Of a DNA stretch of 64,000 bases, positions 21,801-33,295 are shown piece after piece (the first letter of the stretch is position 1; every line of letters starts with the position of its first letter). The notes below the pieces were generated by a model. It did not search any database and had not been told where the DNA came from. It was given only the letters and a program-made list of their open reading frames with translations. This stretch comes from Cycas panzhihuaensis (Eukaryota > Cycadophyta), in the NCBI GenBank assembly GCA_023213395.1, contig CM041465.1, positions 210,869,741-210,933,740 on the forward strand, read 5' to 3'. Both the position numbers and the translations under genes were made by a program.

Positions 21801-22859
21801 TTTGAAATTTCAGAACTCGACCCAAACCTGTATGTGAAGAGAAGAGGGGCTTCTGTAGTTGCTTGCGTGGTGTATGTGGATGATCTAATCATCGGCGGTA
21901 ATCATGGAAAGGCCATAACCAAAGTCAAATCCAATTTGGGAGCTTCTTTTGACATGACGGATCTCAGGAACTTCACTATTTCTTGGGCATTCAGATCAGG
22001 CAGATGGAAGATAGGATCGTGTTGTTGCAATCGCAGTATATGAAGAACTTACCAGAGAGATTTGAAATGCAACACTGTAAACCTGTTGCATCACCATGTG
22101 TAAAAGGCACAAGGTTGCAGAAGGACATGGCCCAACCTTCTATAGATGACACAAAGTATCATCAGTTGATAGGGAGTCTCATTTATTTGACTCATACCAA
22201 GCCAGATATCACATACGTTGTTGGATTGGGTTCACATTACATGCAGAATCCTCGGGAGCTTCATTTGGTGGCAGAAAAGCGGATTCTAAAATATCTGAAG
22301 GGAACAATCAATCTTGGTCTTGAATACCACAGAGGTGAGAAGATCAGGTTGCATGGCTACACGGATGCTGGTTGGGAAGGAGATTTCGACGATCGGAAGT
22401 CCACTGCTGGATATCTGTTTAGTATTGGCAATGGATTTGTTTCGTGGCAGTCGAAGAAGCAGCAGACAGTGGCGCTATCATCTACAGAAGCAGAATATCA
22501 AGGACTCGATCTTTGGTGCGAAAGAAGCAGTATGGTTGCAAGGTCTCTTGGAATTTCTTGGCGTTTCCAATGGGTATCTGATTCTGTTTGTTGATAATCA
22601 AAGTACCATTCATTTGTCAAAGAATCTAGAGTTTCATGCACATACGAAGCATATTGAGATTCGGCACCATTACATTCGTGAGCAGATCAAGTCAAGGAAG
22701 CTGCAAGTCGACTATTGTCTGAGTGAATTACAGCTTGCAGACGTGTTCACCAAGCCACTCACTGAAGATCAATTCATGAAGATGCGTGCTGGGCTTGGAC
22801 TCACCAACGTTATCCTTGAGGGAGGATGTATCGACAAGGATAAAGAAGCTACAGGATAG
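18861..22859 (+). pseudogene. Copia gag-pol of element A
   Basis: One frame from ATG 18861 to TAG 22857-22859. Gag UBN2 region is 18900-19450 (FNGNNFSEWK, LLNSKVEDENNISSYLNKI). The CCHC knuckle at about 19570-19610 has its second residue after CN changed to a stop. Protease reads WVLDSRAQ. Integrase shows WHNRL-RHLSYRS, CKGC, LVHSDIMGPL, SDNGKEYDN and QNGVAERKNR. RT has VGCKWVYKTK, KSAFLNGDL and the intact YVDD (about 21880). RNase H ends ADVFTKPLTEDQF. Damage: in-frame stops at 19521, 19575, 19764, 20001, 20400, 20499 and 20994, a one-base loss near 21968 and a one-base gain near 22505 that restores frame. Most stops are transitions in CAG, CGA or TGG-type codons. Comparison with B makes these calls secure. 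Confidence 0.92.
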
Positions 22860-22916
22860 TCCCAGCCTTCGTGATAACTCAACTACTGCACGTTGCAGGT
22901 TCCCCACATTCACATT

Positions 22917-22925
22917 AAGGGGGGA
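22917..22925 (+). other. Polypurine tract of element A
   Basis: AAGGGGGGA immediately before the 3' LTR, the usual primer for plus-strand DNA synthesis. The same tract precedes the 3' LTR of B and the solo LTR-like copy at 26670. Confidence 0.9.
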
Positions 22926-23285
22926 TGTTAACGTGGCAGTTAACTATTAAGCCACTTAATTAATGTTAATGTGGTTTAATTATGTGAAAGGGTGCGAGCC
23001 AAAAGATGCGACTTATTCGGAGGGTCACAACCCTAATCGTGCGACACCTCTTGGAGAGTATAAAAGCCTTGAGACCTCGTATATTCATATCCAAGTATTC
23101 ATTGTGTAATATCAGGTGATCCATCAAGGATCCTCTTTGTGGTGGCTTTTTTCCCAAAAGGGTTTCCCACGTAATTACCTGTGTACTATGCATTTGTTTT
23201 CTATGTTTTCTATTTGTTGCTTGTTGTGTATGGTTAAAGATCCTGCATATGGGAACATCAGTGTATGATTTCATGTTCCCGAACA
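22926..23285 (+). repeat. 3' LTR of element A
   Basis: 360 bp, TGTTAACGTGG...TTCCCGAACA, followed by target duplication GAAAA (23286-23290). About 94% identical to the 5' copy by eye. Confidence 0.94.
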
Positions 23286-24157
23286 GAAAAGCTTGAAGCC
23301 AATGATCCTTATCTATTTATGCATTTGCAATCCAAATCATTTCACACATGTTGTAGTGATATGTTGGATCCTCATCTGCATTTTTGCTAAATGTTAATAA
23401 TTCTTGCTTTCTGCCTTTAGGAGTCGCCACGATTAGTTTAAGTCGAGATCTTGCTCAACTTAATTGCAAGAGTCTTCATTGTCTAAATTGGTCTTTATGT
23501 TTATGATCCATGTCCTTATGATCAACACATCGTCATTTGTAGAATTTGCCAAATAGGGCTCGACCTTATTTTCCTTCTCTTGGGTTTGTCTTTGCTTTGC
23601 AATTCTACTTGGTGGCATCTGTAACAAATAACTGCTCACTTGCACTTCCCATTGTACATCCCTGAAGACCCAATCATGAAAATGCATCTTCAATCTCATT
23701 CAATTCTTGATCTTGCCAATGTTTTTGTTCCCAAGTTCTCAAAATTTGTCATGCACGATCCATAATTACCCAATCACTTTGATTCAGTGAACAATCTTTT
23801 TGTTGATCAACAATGTGTGTTGAGATTCATGTAGATCATTTTAATTGTGGTTGATGTTTTGACTCCCATCAATTTACTTAATGATGCATGGGGATCATTC
23901 CATTCCTCGAACCAGGCATTAGTTAAAATTGATCGTGATCCAAAATGTTGGCGAGCACTTATGTTTGTATTATCACAATGTCATCCATATAATATCTAAT
24001 AATGTCATGTCATAGCAAGAATATTTCTAGTCTTCTAATAGCCTCAAGATCTTCTTTTGTTATAAAAATCTATACCACCAAATCATCCAACAAGGAAAGC
24101 TCTATGTTTAGATCCAAAATCATCATCTATTTCAATCACTCCTCAATCCATCTTATT
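23286..24157 (-). pseudogene. Gypsy element H: gag N-terminal part and leader
   Basis: Continuation of gag H beyond element A. On the minus strand at about 23450-23286 a frame gives VATPKGRKQELLTF, then NADEDP.YHYNMCEMIWIANA and DHWLQAF, the early capsid motif of a plant gypsy gag family (F...DP..H...C..iW.an.....W...F). Together with 16850-16330 it completes the capsid. 23700-24157 would be gag start and leader. An open minus frame at 23699-23460 (MRLKMHFHDW) may be its N-terminus. Decayed, with frame changes. Confidence 0.5.
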
Positions 24158-24178
24158 CCTAGATCAGCAGCAGTGCCA
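24158..24178 (-). other. Primer-binding site of gypsy element H
   Basis: On the minus strand, TGGCACTGCTGCTGATC follows an LTR-type end (ATCAACA) after a two-base TT spacer. It begins TGG and resembles the TTTGGCRCCG-type primer sites of plant gypsy elements. The tRNA species is not assigned. Confidence 0.5.
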
Positions 24179-24180
24179 AA

Positions 24181-24653
24181 TGTTGATTAATTGTTGTTGG
24201 AATCCTCTAGGAAGAAGGGGACGGAGAGGTTCTATAACATAGCAACATCATTATGCAACCATATGTACAAACATGCAACTACTAATAGAGAAGTAATTAA
24301 CAGGTATAAGCATTCAGATATATTAATGTGCCATCAATATGTTCTCCTATTATTATATCAAAACATGGTACAATACCAAGTACAAAATGTACCAAAGTAG
24401 ATAATCATCCAATACCAATTTTGCACCCTAACCTAGTGCCAAGACTCACAACATAGAAGGTGGTTTCTAATCTTGACACTAACCATGCCCAAAATGTGCT
24501 TGACCCCTTTACATATACCACCAGTGGTGACCTATCATAACGACCTCTCATAACTAATCATTTGTTAACATATTATGTAACGTAACATTCTTGTTACATA
24601 ACATCCCAACACTTATAACATGATGTGGTCATAACATCTTGACACCTATAACA
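24181..24653 (-). repeat. Putative 5' LTR of gypsy element H
   Basis: The inner border is set by the primer site. The outer border is guessed at TGTTATAGGTG (minus strand, 24653), giving about 470 bp with TG...CA ends. No second copy is present in the window, so the outer border and the LTR identity remain tentative. 24654-24959 beyond it holds AT-rich sequence with no feature I can name. Confidence 0.35.
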
Positions 24654-24959
24654 AAATGTGTACCAACAAAAATGGAAAAAATCACAAGAAAAATCAATGG
24701 AAAAATCATGAACACCAAAAAAGAGACCCAAACTGAGAAAAAATTACCTTAAATAAGCACAAATAAATGAGAATTTATTAAAAGCAAGTGAAACCAATGG
24801 AGGCTCCATGCTAGGGCTACAAGAGCAACCCTAGATACACAACGAGGATGGAAGAATGCAAAATTTTGAAGGAAAGACGACTCCTTTTTTTTTGTTTGAG
24901 CAAGGATGCTCAACCACCTTTTATTGACCCAAGATAAATGTTGGGGCTTGAAACGGGCA

Positions 24960-25734
24960 TAAATACCCAAAATAGGCCCAAAAATTATTAGAACGGCCTA
25001 AACAGTTGCAAGAACGTAGAACGAAACACATGACAAGGTGCGTTCCATAATGCATATGGGAATACATCAACTAGAGCACCCTAAATCAAGTGATACGTTC
25101 CAGAATTGATGACCTTAGCGCCCCACATATATTCGTATGGACTTGCAATCATTGTACTTGGGATTGATCATTAATGAAGTGTAATTAATGTGAAGGGACA
25201 CCTTGTTATGAAAATGAGCATGAGTCACAACCATTCCCCAAAAGGCATGTATTTGGGTATTTATTGGTCACTTCTCCACTATTCGGTGTAAGAACCAAGT
25301 TATTCAATCCTATGGCATGCTATCAAGCATGAAAGCTGAGCGATTGAGCCTTGTGTTATGTTCTCAAGGAGGTGAGAGCCGAGTGAGTCAATTGTATGAC
25401 ATGTTCTCAAATATAGGAGTTGAGTTGAATCATCTAGTGTTATAGATGGATATGGTCATATTTCCAGTGATATGAAGATGTTGTACTATGAATTTGCTTA
25501 ATGAAATCAATAATTACAAGGAAATTGTGTATCATGGGCATGATTATGGTTAATGTATGATGTTATAATGATATTGTGATATGGTGATGATCTTGTTATG
25601 CTATATTGATGGATTTATGTGTATATATGATGTACGTGTGTTATGAGACCAAAATGTTGACAAAACCCTAGATAGACTATCGAAGTGACTCTTTGATAAG
25701 TGTACTTTCCAAGGGGTAGAAAGTAAGGTCAACA
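24960..25734 (+). repeat. Second copy of the G-type LTR-like block
   Basis: Shares ordered segments and the right end GTCAACA with 300-1065 in the same orientation, but is followed by unrelated sequence rather than a primer site. It could be the 3' LTR of the same element G, with K, H and A lying between, or a separate solo LTR. Its left border is undefined, and no polypurine tract was seen. Confidence 0.4.
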
Positions 25735-25864
25735 ACAGGCACCAACAAAAACTCCAATGTATCACCTATACATAGTTGCTAGACACACTTTCATTCACAT
25801 GGTCTCAAACTTTCGTACACAATACACAAGTATGGGATTTCATCAACAAATATTTAATTGTCTC

Positions 25865-26220
25865 GGCCTGCTCCAATACCAAATGATGGGTATCACATAG
25901 ATTTGCATAGGACAATAGAAGATCATAAATATTTCCACATGCATAACATGTAATACTCTCTAAAATTTTATTTCAACCAAGTATATTTACATGCATTGCG
26001 GAAGTCTATTTTTATAAATATAACAACTTATTGTAACTAACTAAAGCTTAACTTTAGTCTAATAGGCTAACCACCATGGTATTGGTGTCGTTAATGTTCA
26101 CAACAAATAGAGTGACATCATCACTATGACATCACCATGACGTAGGTATGACATAAGCAGTGTTACATCATTATGACACATTAACTAAATGATGTGAGCA
26201 TTCTTTTTAACAATTACAAG
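25865..26220 (-). repeat. Copia primer site and LTR remnant, minus strand
   Basis: On the minus strand TGGTATTGGAGCAGGCC (25881-25865) matches the initiator tRNA-Met primer class seen in K. The adjacent sequence from 25884 upward (TGATGGGTATC... on the plus strand) would be the inner end of a 5' LTR. Only about 130 bp of possible leader remains between it and 25734. The outer end of the LTR is not recognised; 26220 is arbitrary. Up to 26660 I see nothing further. Confidence 0.4.
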
Positions 26221-26660
26221 TGAATTTGGACTAACATTACCATTAGAAATAGTGTTTTCTTGGTGGGAACCAGGGATATTCCATAAAACACCAACTATTA
26301 AAGAAGTAACAAGTTTAGTTATAAAGAACATTGAATTAGTACCTAATGTAGCTCCTCATATGCCAATACGAATATGTGGCTAGTCATTTTGTTCAACCAC
26401 AATGGATGGTGGTTAAGGTCTAAATATTTTCCCAACAACTACTTGGCAAAAAAGAGGATCCCCATCCTTGACTCTACCAAACGTTTCTACAACATTGGCC
26501 AACCAATTAAAGGTTTGGCTCATAAAGTTGCTACATGAATCCAATCCATACCCTGCAATCCTCAGGAAGACATGATATGCCACTAAATGCCTACAAAAAT
26601 GGGAAAAATGAACATTTACATTGAAAAGTAAGGAGCAGTCTATAATAATTACATTAGGTT

Positions 26661-27027
26661 AAGGGGGGATGTTAACTTGGTAATTAATATTAAACCTTAT
26701 GATTAATGTTAAATGTGGTGAGTTAATGTTAAGCCAAAAAGCGCAAATGTCAGATAGTCACAACCAATGTGTTGGACATACCATTTGGGAGATTATAAAA
26801 ACTCCTTAAGTCCATTGTAAAGTAATCATGTTGTGATCAAGGTGTGACGAGTAGTGATGTATCAAGAGTTCTAGAGGAATAAACATAATCTATTCATTTT
26901 TTTGGTGAGTTTTATACCGAAAGGTTTTCCCATGTAAATCTTGTGTACTATTTATTGTCCCTTTGACATCTATTCGCTACATATGATCAAGACCCTGTTT
27001 AGAATGCATGTTTAATGTTTCTTCACA
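26661..27027 (+). repeat. Diverged LTR related to elements A and B, with polypurine tract
   Basis: AAGGGGGGA (26661-26669) then TGTTAACTTGGTAATTAAT and further matches to the A/B LTR: TTAATGTTAA, AGTCACAACC, a TATA-like ATTATAAAAAC, TTTATACCGAAAGG-TTTTCCCA and TGTGTACT. It ends near TTCTTCACA at 27027. Similar in length (358 bp) to the A LTR (360 bp). No related gag-pol precedes it, so it is a 3' LTR stranded by deletion. Confidence 0.65.
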
Positions 27028-27845
27028 AGTATATCTTAAATAATATTAATCATCAACTCAATGGTATTCAACAAGAAGCCTCCTACTGATAACAATTCTC
27101 TTTGATTAGTGCCCTAACACTAGATTCTCCATATCATTAAGGAGCTCCAAAATCCCTTCCTTACTACATTAGACAACAATCTGTAGGCATAATGCATCAA
27201 AGGCATGATGGGAGAAGGTAGAACACTGGTTGCAGCATAAGCCAGAAATCCACACATCCAAGAAGAATGTTTCCTCTTCATCTCTCCCTACCAGGGATAG
27301 TTGTCAAACTCAACACTCTAGTTATTCAGACCCAAAAGTAGGAGAAAAAATGTTATCATGCTCACCAACAAATACAAAAATGGGTGAAACACCCAAAATA
27401 ATAGATCTCAGAGATGCAAACATTCCAAAAGGAAAATCACAAACTCCATCTCAAAGTTGCAAAGAAAGAAAAGGTATTGATAAGAAAAAATAGAATTATT
27501 CTCAATGTTAAGGAAGCTAGAATGCATGAAATTCAATGAGTAGTTAAAGATTATGAGAAGCACTTCACGAAAGCTTAAGGAAAACTCACATATTACAAGC
27601 CTAGCTAGAAGAGAAGTAGGTTATAATTCTCAAATTTCAAGAGTTGATGAAAAATTGCAAAAAGCATTAGAGCAACATCAATTTTTTATAAAATTTTTCC
27701 ATACATAGGGAGCGAGAACACTAATCAAATTTGTTTACCCCACATAAATGTGTACTCAATTTTGAGCACCCCTCTTCAGTCTACTATTATTTTTATGTGA
27801 ATGTTCAAGGAATAAGTTAGTCGTAACAAACATGCCATATGATTA

Positions 27846-27871
27846 GTTGACCTACAAAGTGGTAGGTCAAC
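27846..27871. repeat. Perfect inverted repeat (10-bp arms)
   Basis: GTTGACCTAC and GTAGGTCAAC separated by six bases. It has no adjacent gene. It may be a fragment of an LTR or a chance hairpin. Confidence 0.7.
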
Positions 27872-29038
27872 CACTATGGCCATCCTACTAAATAGGAACA
27901 TGTGGAAGTTGGAGCAAGCATCCAGCCATATCCTATTGTTGTGATTAACCACAAATGTTTATTTAGTAAATGTAATGAATTGTTATGTAAAGATATGTAT
28001 AAAGTGTCACACTACTATGAAAAATGGCTCTTGGTTATGATCGAAAGTGTAGACTCACATCGATAAAAATGTGAGAGCCAAGTACTAGATTCTAATGTAG
28101 CATAGAGAGGAGCATTGTACTGTATTGCATGTTTATTCATAAATGAAATGATGAGGATTACAAGATTTATCTATGTGCTATGGAATGTTGTTATGTTGAC
28201 TATTTTATGTTATATGTCATGATTGTATGGGCATTGACTTATAGGTAGCATTGACGATGGGACATTTCACAGGCCTTGTGAGTTATGTTTACAGTATGCA
28301 TATCTCATGAGGAGAACCAACTTGTAATGAGCATGATTACTTTCTCATCCAAGTGACGTTAAATATAATGTATGTACTTTATTTGTTTTGGGAAGTTGAG
28401 TTATGAATAGGGAAAAATCATTGCAATGAAGTAGGTTGAATTAGTTGCGAGCAACTCATCAATCATCTTTTTCATCAATAGGAATTACCAACTATTGCAT
28501 GCACCAATTCACAAGTTGATGGGATCGGTCGAGTGGTCCCAGTTGGCACTTAAAGTTCAAAAAGCGACTTTGATTTAGGAATAATTAATTTTAGCTATAA
28601 TGAGTAGGTGCATATTAATTTTCTTAAAACTAAACTTCAGTTTTTGTAATCAATAAACACCTTGCAGCTTCTTGTAACTACCTTATGATAGAATCTAGCA
28701 TCTTAAAAGAGGAAGGGGTGCTTCCATTGTATGTTACATTCATTCAGAGTTAAATAGAGGAGTAATTCTTTGACTTTCCTTCCAAGTTCCCTTCCTTGTG
28801 TCTACATGCTCATCTATGTTTGCAACAAGTCCAAGCCTTTAGTGAACTCCAGCAATCAAAAGAAGGAACTCAAACCTACAAAATTTTAATTCTCCATTTA
28901 GGTTCATACAATAGATCTTCTATGCATTAGAATGTCATTTATAGTTGAGGATCAGCCAGGGGAATGCTATCCACACAAGAACAATTGCAAGAACACTACT
29001 TGTAGAGGTACATAGACGAAACAATAAAGGAATGGCAT

Positions 29039-29106
29039 GTGCAAAGGAATGCCAATGGAAAAACATGCGCAAAGGAATGCCAATGGAAAAAACTGTGCAA
29101 AGGAAT
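29039..29106 (+). repeat. 28-bp tandem repeat, about 2.5 copies
   Basis: The unit G(T/C)GCAAAGGAATGCC-AATGGAAAAA occurs twice and partly a third time. Non-coding. Confidence 0.8.
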
Positions 29107-29737
29107 GCTAGAAAAATAATTATTGGAATGGCATCCAGAATGCCTAAACATCGGGTACAAAATTTTTGTCCTCTCTCATATTGCTTTGTGATATTTCTGT
29201 GATGTACTCTGTTATCCACATGTCGTTTTTAGAACACCACCTCCTCCCTTGCGACATATCAACTAGAACACAAACTATATATGATTAATCATGCACAATC
29301 CCCTTTAAGCTACAATGCATTTGTAATAGGTCTCCATAATTTAAACGACGACTAGCCTATCATCAAAGGTGACCATTTATGTAGCTTGCTATAGCCTTTT
29401 AACATACTATATCCATACCACATACTTGGATACCTGCATATGGGTAACATACAACTTAGATGCATATCCCAATTGTATTCTCGGATATGGCCTATATCTG
29501 GGGCCATATCCAGGCTTGCACAATGTCATACCCGAAATATTATGAGGTATCCCAAAATACTCTAGGTAGATACAATCCCCAATGACTCATTTTTTTATTG
29601 TTATTTTTTGGTGTGTTTTAAAAAAATAATAAAACATGTAAAAAATACTATAAATAAATAAATAAATAAAAAGTGCACACAATAGGTTGTTGTAGAAGCT
29701 ACTATGGGCTATTGTTTTTTACTTCAGATGCAGGCCA

Positions 29738-29834
29738 TGATTCTTAAACGACTTATGCTTCTACTTCTCGTGACTCTTAAAGGGCTTCTACTTCTACTTC
29801 ATGATACTTAAAAGGCTTCTGCTTCTACTTCTCA
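29738..29834 (+). repeat. 31-33-bp tandem repeat, three copies
   Basis: Three units start TGATTCTTAAAC, TGACTCTTAAAG and TGATACTTAAAA, each followed by a CTTCTACTTCT-type pyrimidine stretch. No coding motif. Confidence 0.8.
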
Positions 29835-30355
29835 TGATCCTGCATTGGATTTATGGTGATATGTATGGCCTTGGCAAAAATGTTGAGTTTAATGAAGAGA
29901 CATAAATCAAATCATGAGAATTTTATTGTGACTTTCAAATTTTGTAAATTATGTTTTTACTTTTGTTCAACTTTGTGATGTATGAACATTGGGTATCAAA
30001 ATTTTACTTCAAATTTGTTGTAGTTTGTTTTTGATGTATCATCTATATATTTATAATTTTATGTATGCGTTTTTTCAAACTCTAATTTGCCCATATCTTG
30101 GCATCCTAAATCTTTTAGAATTACCATATTCATATCTACTATTGCTCCTGTGTTTCTAGCCAATTAGGTAACAACGCATAGTAAGGAAGTAATGAAGTAC
30201 CTAATTGATTAGTTTATGTTATATTATTATTGAATTAATTAGGGTAAAATTGCATCGAATGAAATTTACATTGATGATGTTGAAAATGAAATTTTAAAAG
30301 AAATAATCTGGGGTGTTTGATGGAGCAAGAGTAAGGTCAATCCCTTCGATTAGAC

Positions 30356-30812
30356 AGATAGAAAAATTAATGATGAATGTTCATTAATTCTCAAATATCT
30401 CATTGTATTATATATTTGTAATGTTTTGTAAATTGATTTATTAGAGGGTATTGTTGTCAAGAATGGGTTAAGTCGTAACTTTATGTTATGAGCCTATGTA
30501 TGTGGGGGCATTTTTGCTTACAACATTAGATTAATATAGATTTGATTTAATCATGCAAGGTACCAATTGTCACCTTGCATGATCTTCCATTTATTATTCC
30601 ACAAGCCTCTTGTAACCATTGCTTTTGTTGTACATGCGAGACTTTGTATGTACAAGAATATTGTAATGTATCTTGAAGTGACTAATGCAAGTGAGCTCAT
30701 ATTAGAGCTTTTGATCAATTCATCATCTCCTTGTTTATTGAATGTTTTAATGTGCATGTGTGAATGGGATTGGAACCTGGGTCTAAACTAGGACTGATCA
30801 TCCCTCCTTTCA
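30356..30812 (+). repeat. 5' LTR of element C
   Basis: 457 bp. Starts AGATAGAAAAATTAATG where the 3' copy has TGATAGAAGAATTAATG, so the terminal T is mutated. Ends CTCCTTTCA before the primer site. Aligns along its length with 37767-38098 plus 44363-44485. The copies are visibly more diverged than those of A, B or D. Confidence 0.9.
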
Positions 30813-31344
30813 CTTGGTATCAGAACAGTTTTAGAGCCATCTTTCAAAGCTATCTTTAACAACTTTCTTTCTGAACTAGGTTTCCATTAGGAGAGGCTAA
30901 TTTCCATGTTGTAAACTACCCTATAACCCCAATGGGTTCCTTTTAAACATAATTTTGAAAGCCCTTATGCTATGCAAAAATTCCTTGGTTAAATCTCTAC
31001 ATACCCATAGAAAAAGCTTTTGCATGTAGCAATCCGATCACGGGCTTAAGTTTCTTATAGGCAATTTGCATCATAGTCTGTGAAATTTGCGACTGAGTTG
31101 GTGCGATGGAGAGTTTTACGACGACATGTCCTATTATATTCTTTAACGAAGAATAAATAGTGTGACAGATGACGCTCCTCCTCACTATGGGTCATCTGCA
31201 TGACATCCTTCTATACACTCCTCTCCACCAATAACCATGCCACACTGAACTAAGATCTATAAGCTCCATGTGATAGTGCATTCCCAAGAGACGCCTACAA
31301 AAAAGACATAGACGTATTTCTTTTTTGGATCTACGCAATGCCTG
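30813..31344 (+). other. Element C primer site and leader
   Basis: Starts CT-TGGTATCAGAACAG, a near-perfect initiator tRNA-Met primer site. The remaining 500 bp up to element D show no coding motif. Confidence 0.6.
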
Positions 31345-31705
31345 TGTTAGAATATAATATTTAATGTTGTGTGAGTCTTAGGGTCAATAGTCTCAAGTAT
31401 TAGAGGGTAAGAGTCATTTGTCATTATAACATTATTGGTGAAATTAGTAGTGTAATGTCATAAGTTAGAGTAAAGGTAATAGTCCCACATGCATTAGATC
31501 TATAGTGTGATCTCCCACCCACTTAGTATATAAAAGTGGTTGTGGTGGTATATGAAACACAAGTTATCATGGAGACTCATATAGAGTCCTTGGTATAGTT
31601 TGTGTTCTAATGTAATCTGTTGATGTTAAGTTAATTCATTGTGGTCCTTGTCCATTGATATCATTGGGTGTTGTTTGATGAATGCTTTCCATGTTATTCT
31701 TTACA
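31345..31705 (+). repeat. 5' LTR of element D
   Basis: 361 bp, TGTTAGAATATAATATT to TTATTCTTTACA, with a TATA-like GTATATAAAAGTGG at about 31527. Immediately followed by the primer site TGGTATTAGAGTGC (31706-31719). Confidence 0.95.
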
Positions 31706-33295
31706 TGGTATTAGAGTGCTTGCTAAGGCTCTTGTGTGCAGATAAGGAAGGAAGGTGACTCCATTAGGGTGGCTGACAGATTGAAGATTTGAGAGGTAAT
31801 GAAAAAAGAAAACCCAGGTCATCATTGGTTTGTTGAAGTGACTGGTAAAGCTTGGAGTAAGTTACCAAACCCATCATGTATTGGTTCTGAAAATTCTAGG
31901 CATAATTCTGTGTATGCAAAAGAGAAGGAAGAGATCTTCTTTATCAGCGTTATTGAAGTTATGAATTAGTGTCCAGAACTTTGCTAGCCATAGATAAAGA
32001 AAAGCATGCTGACTGTTGTGGATTGAAGGAAGATTGATAGACTGCCATCTGTGGTAAGGTTGCACATGGTCGATTCGACCCGGTCTTGTGTGGAGGAACG
32101 GGAATCGAACCTTTGCTATTTCAACCTGTATATGAAGCTAGGCCATCAACTTGTGAAGGTGCTGCATAGGATTTAATTTACATTGCAGGAACAATAGAAT
32201 GGGCTCTTATTATTGCTGTAGTTAGCTTGATGTCATGAATGGTTTTGGTGGGCATTGCTGCCACTTTGAAGGCAAAATAATTGTCATTTTGGGCTTGAGT
32301 ATCATTCTCCCAAATATTAAGCCTTGAACTGAATCACAGGCTACTTGCATGTTGGAAGACCACATTACTTCCATTCACCATCAATCCAAGGAGTACTTCC
32401 ATTTAACTTTCCAAGGTGCAGCTTGAAGAATTGTTATGCCCCATGTCCTTTGAGCATTGTGAATCAATTTTAGGGAAGAGATCAGAAGGTTGTCTGCTGT
32501 TAATTGCCTTGAGAATGCAGTGAGAATTGACATTCTGTTCCACTTGAGGACTGCCAATCAAATTCAGGAAATAGACAGTTCGATCCATGGATTAAAATTT
32601 GGATAATGACCAGCGTATTAGTGATCACTTACTTTCTACTTGCCCTACATTCCTCTTAAATGTTTTTTGTTTTTTTGCGTACAGCTGGATCCATGTATTA
32701 AGGCTAGATAATAGCCTGGCAGATGTTTCATGAGTTACAGAAAACACCACCTGGGGATATTATTGTGCCAAGATTGCTGGTGCTGCTATTGCCATTTAAG
32801 ATGACTAAATGCTGTGTCCAAGTAAAAGGAGCTGTGGAAGATGTGAAGAACAGCAAAATCAATTTTTGTGGGGTCCAGTTCACAGATTGTGATATTTGTT
32901 ACAGAGATGAGTATGAATGGAATATGTTTTGAATGACTATAGATAACCATGTTTGGAGTTGATTCTTGGTGCAAGTTCAAATTGAACATAGAATGAGTCT
33001 GTGATTGGTCATGTTGGTTAGCTCTGCATATTGTAGTGGTCCTATTAAGAAGGCCACCATCGCATACAGGATCTATTGAAGTGATAAAGAGGAGACTCAT
33101 GTTTCTGAAGCATCCACTTTGTGGAAATGATCTGTGCCCAATATGTCATATACAGTTGATGTTCCACAGTAGTAAATAAATGTGATAATCTGATCTGGAC
33201 TGTCTGTATTCTGGCTGCCGAGAAAATACTACTTGTATCAATCTACAGTTTGTATGGATGACCAACCAATCAACCAACACAGAACAATTGCTATT
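31706..33295 (+). other. Element D 5' body, no recognised gene
   Basis: Starts with the primer site. About 1.6 kb with no retroelement protein motif. On the minus strand, the part just below 33296 would be the 3' UTR of the captured gene segment if the capture included it (inference). 32723-32932 has a short plus frame that I cannot assign. Confidence 0.5.

Larger units (their letters stand above)
16856..23285 (+). mobile_element. Complete Ty1/copia element A
   Basis: Two 360-bp LTRs (16856-17215 and 22926-23285), a primer site, a 1.6-kb leader, one gag-pol frame, and the polypurine tract AAGGGGGGA. GAAAA directly repeats at 16851-16855 and 23286-23290. It lies inside the gag of minus-strand gypsy element H. 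By hand alignment the LTRs differ at about 23 of 360 sites (about 6%), mostly transitions. It is the same family as element B at 38099-44357. Confidence 0.95.
27028..30350. other. Unassigned AT-rich region
   Basis: No gene or element recognised in 3.3 kb. A Lys/Ser-rich plus frame (27230-27493, 87 codons, not starting at a good ATG context) matches nothing I know. Contents worth naming: a 10-bp perfect inverted repeat at 27846-27871, two small tandem repeats (29039-29106, 29738-29834) and a TAAA run at 29651-29670. It is the left flank of element C. Confidence 0.5.

Noticed and set aside
27230-27493. 87-codon Lys/Ser-rich plus frame
   Set aside because: No homology recognised, AT-rich surroundings, poor start context, and no neighbouring exon.
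28501-28560. tRNA-like GGTCGAGTGGTCCC stretch
   Set aside because: It resembles an A box, but no B box or foldable cloverleaf follows.
32403-33100. Short frames on both strands in element D considered as further captured exons
   Set aside because: No recognisable protein motif. They may be the captured 3' UTR or filler.
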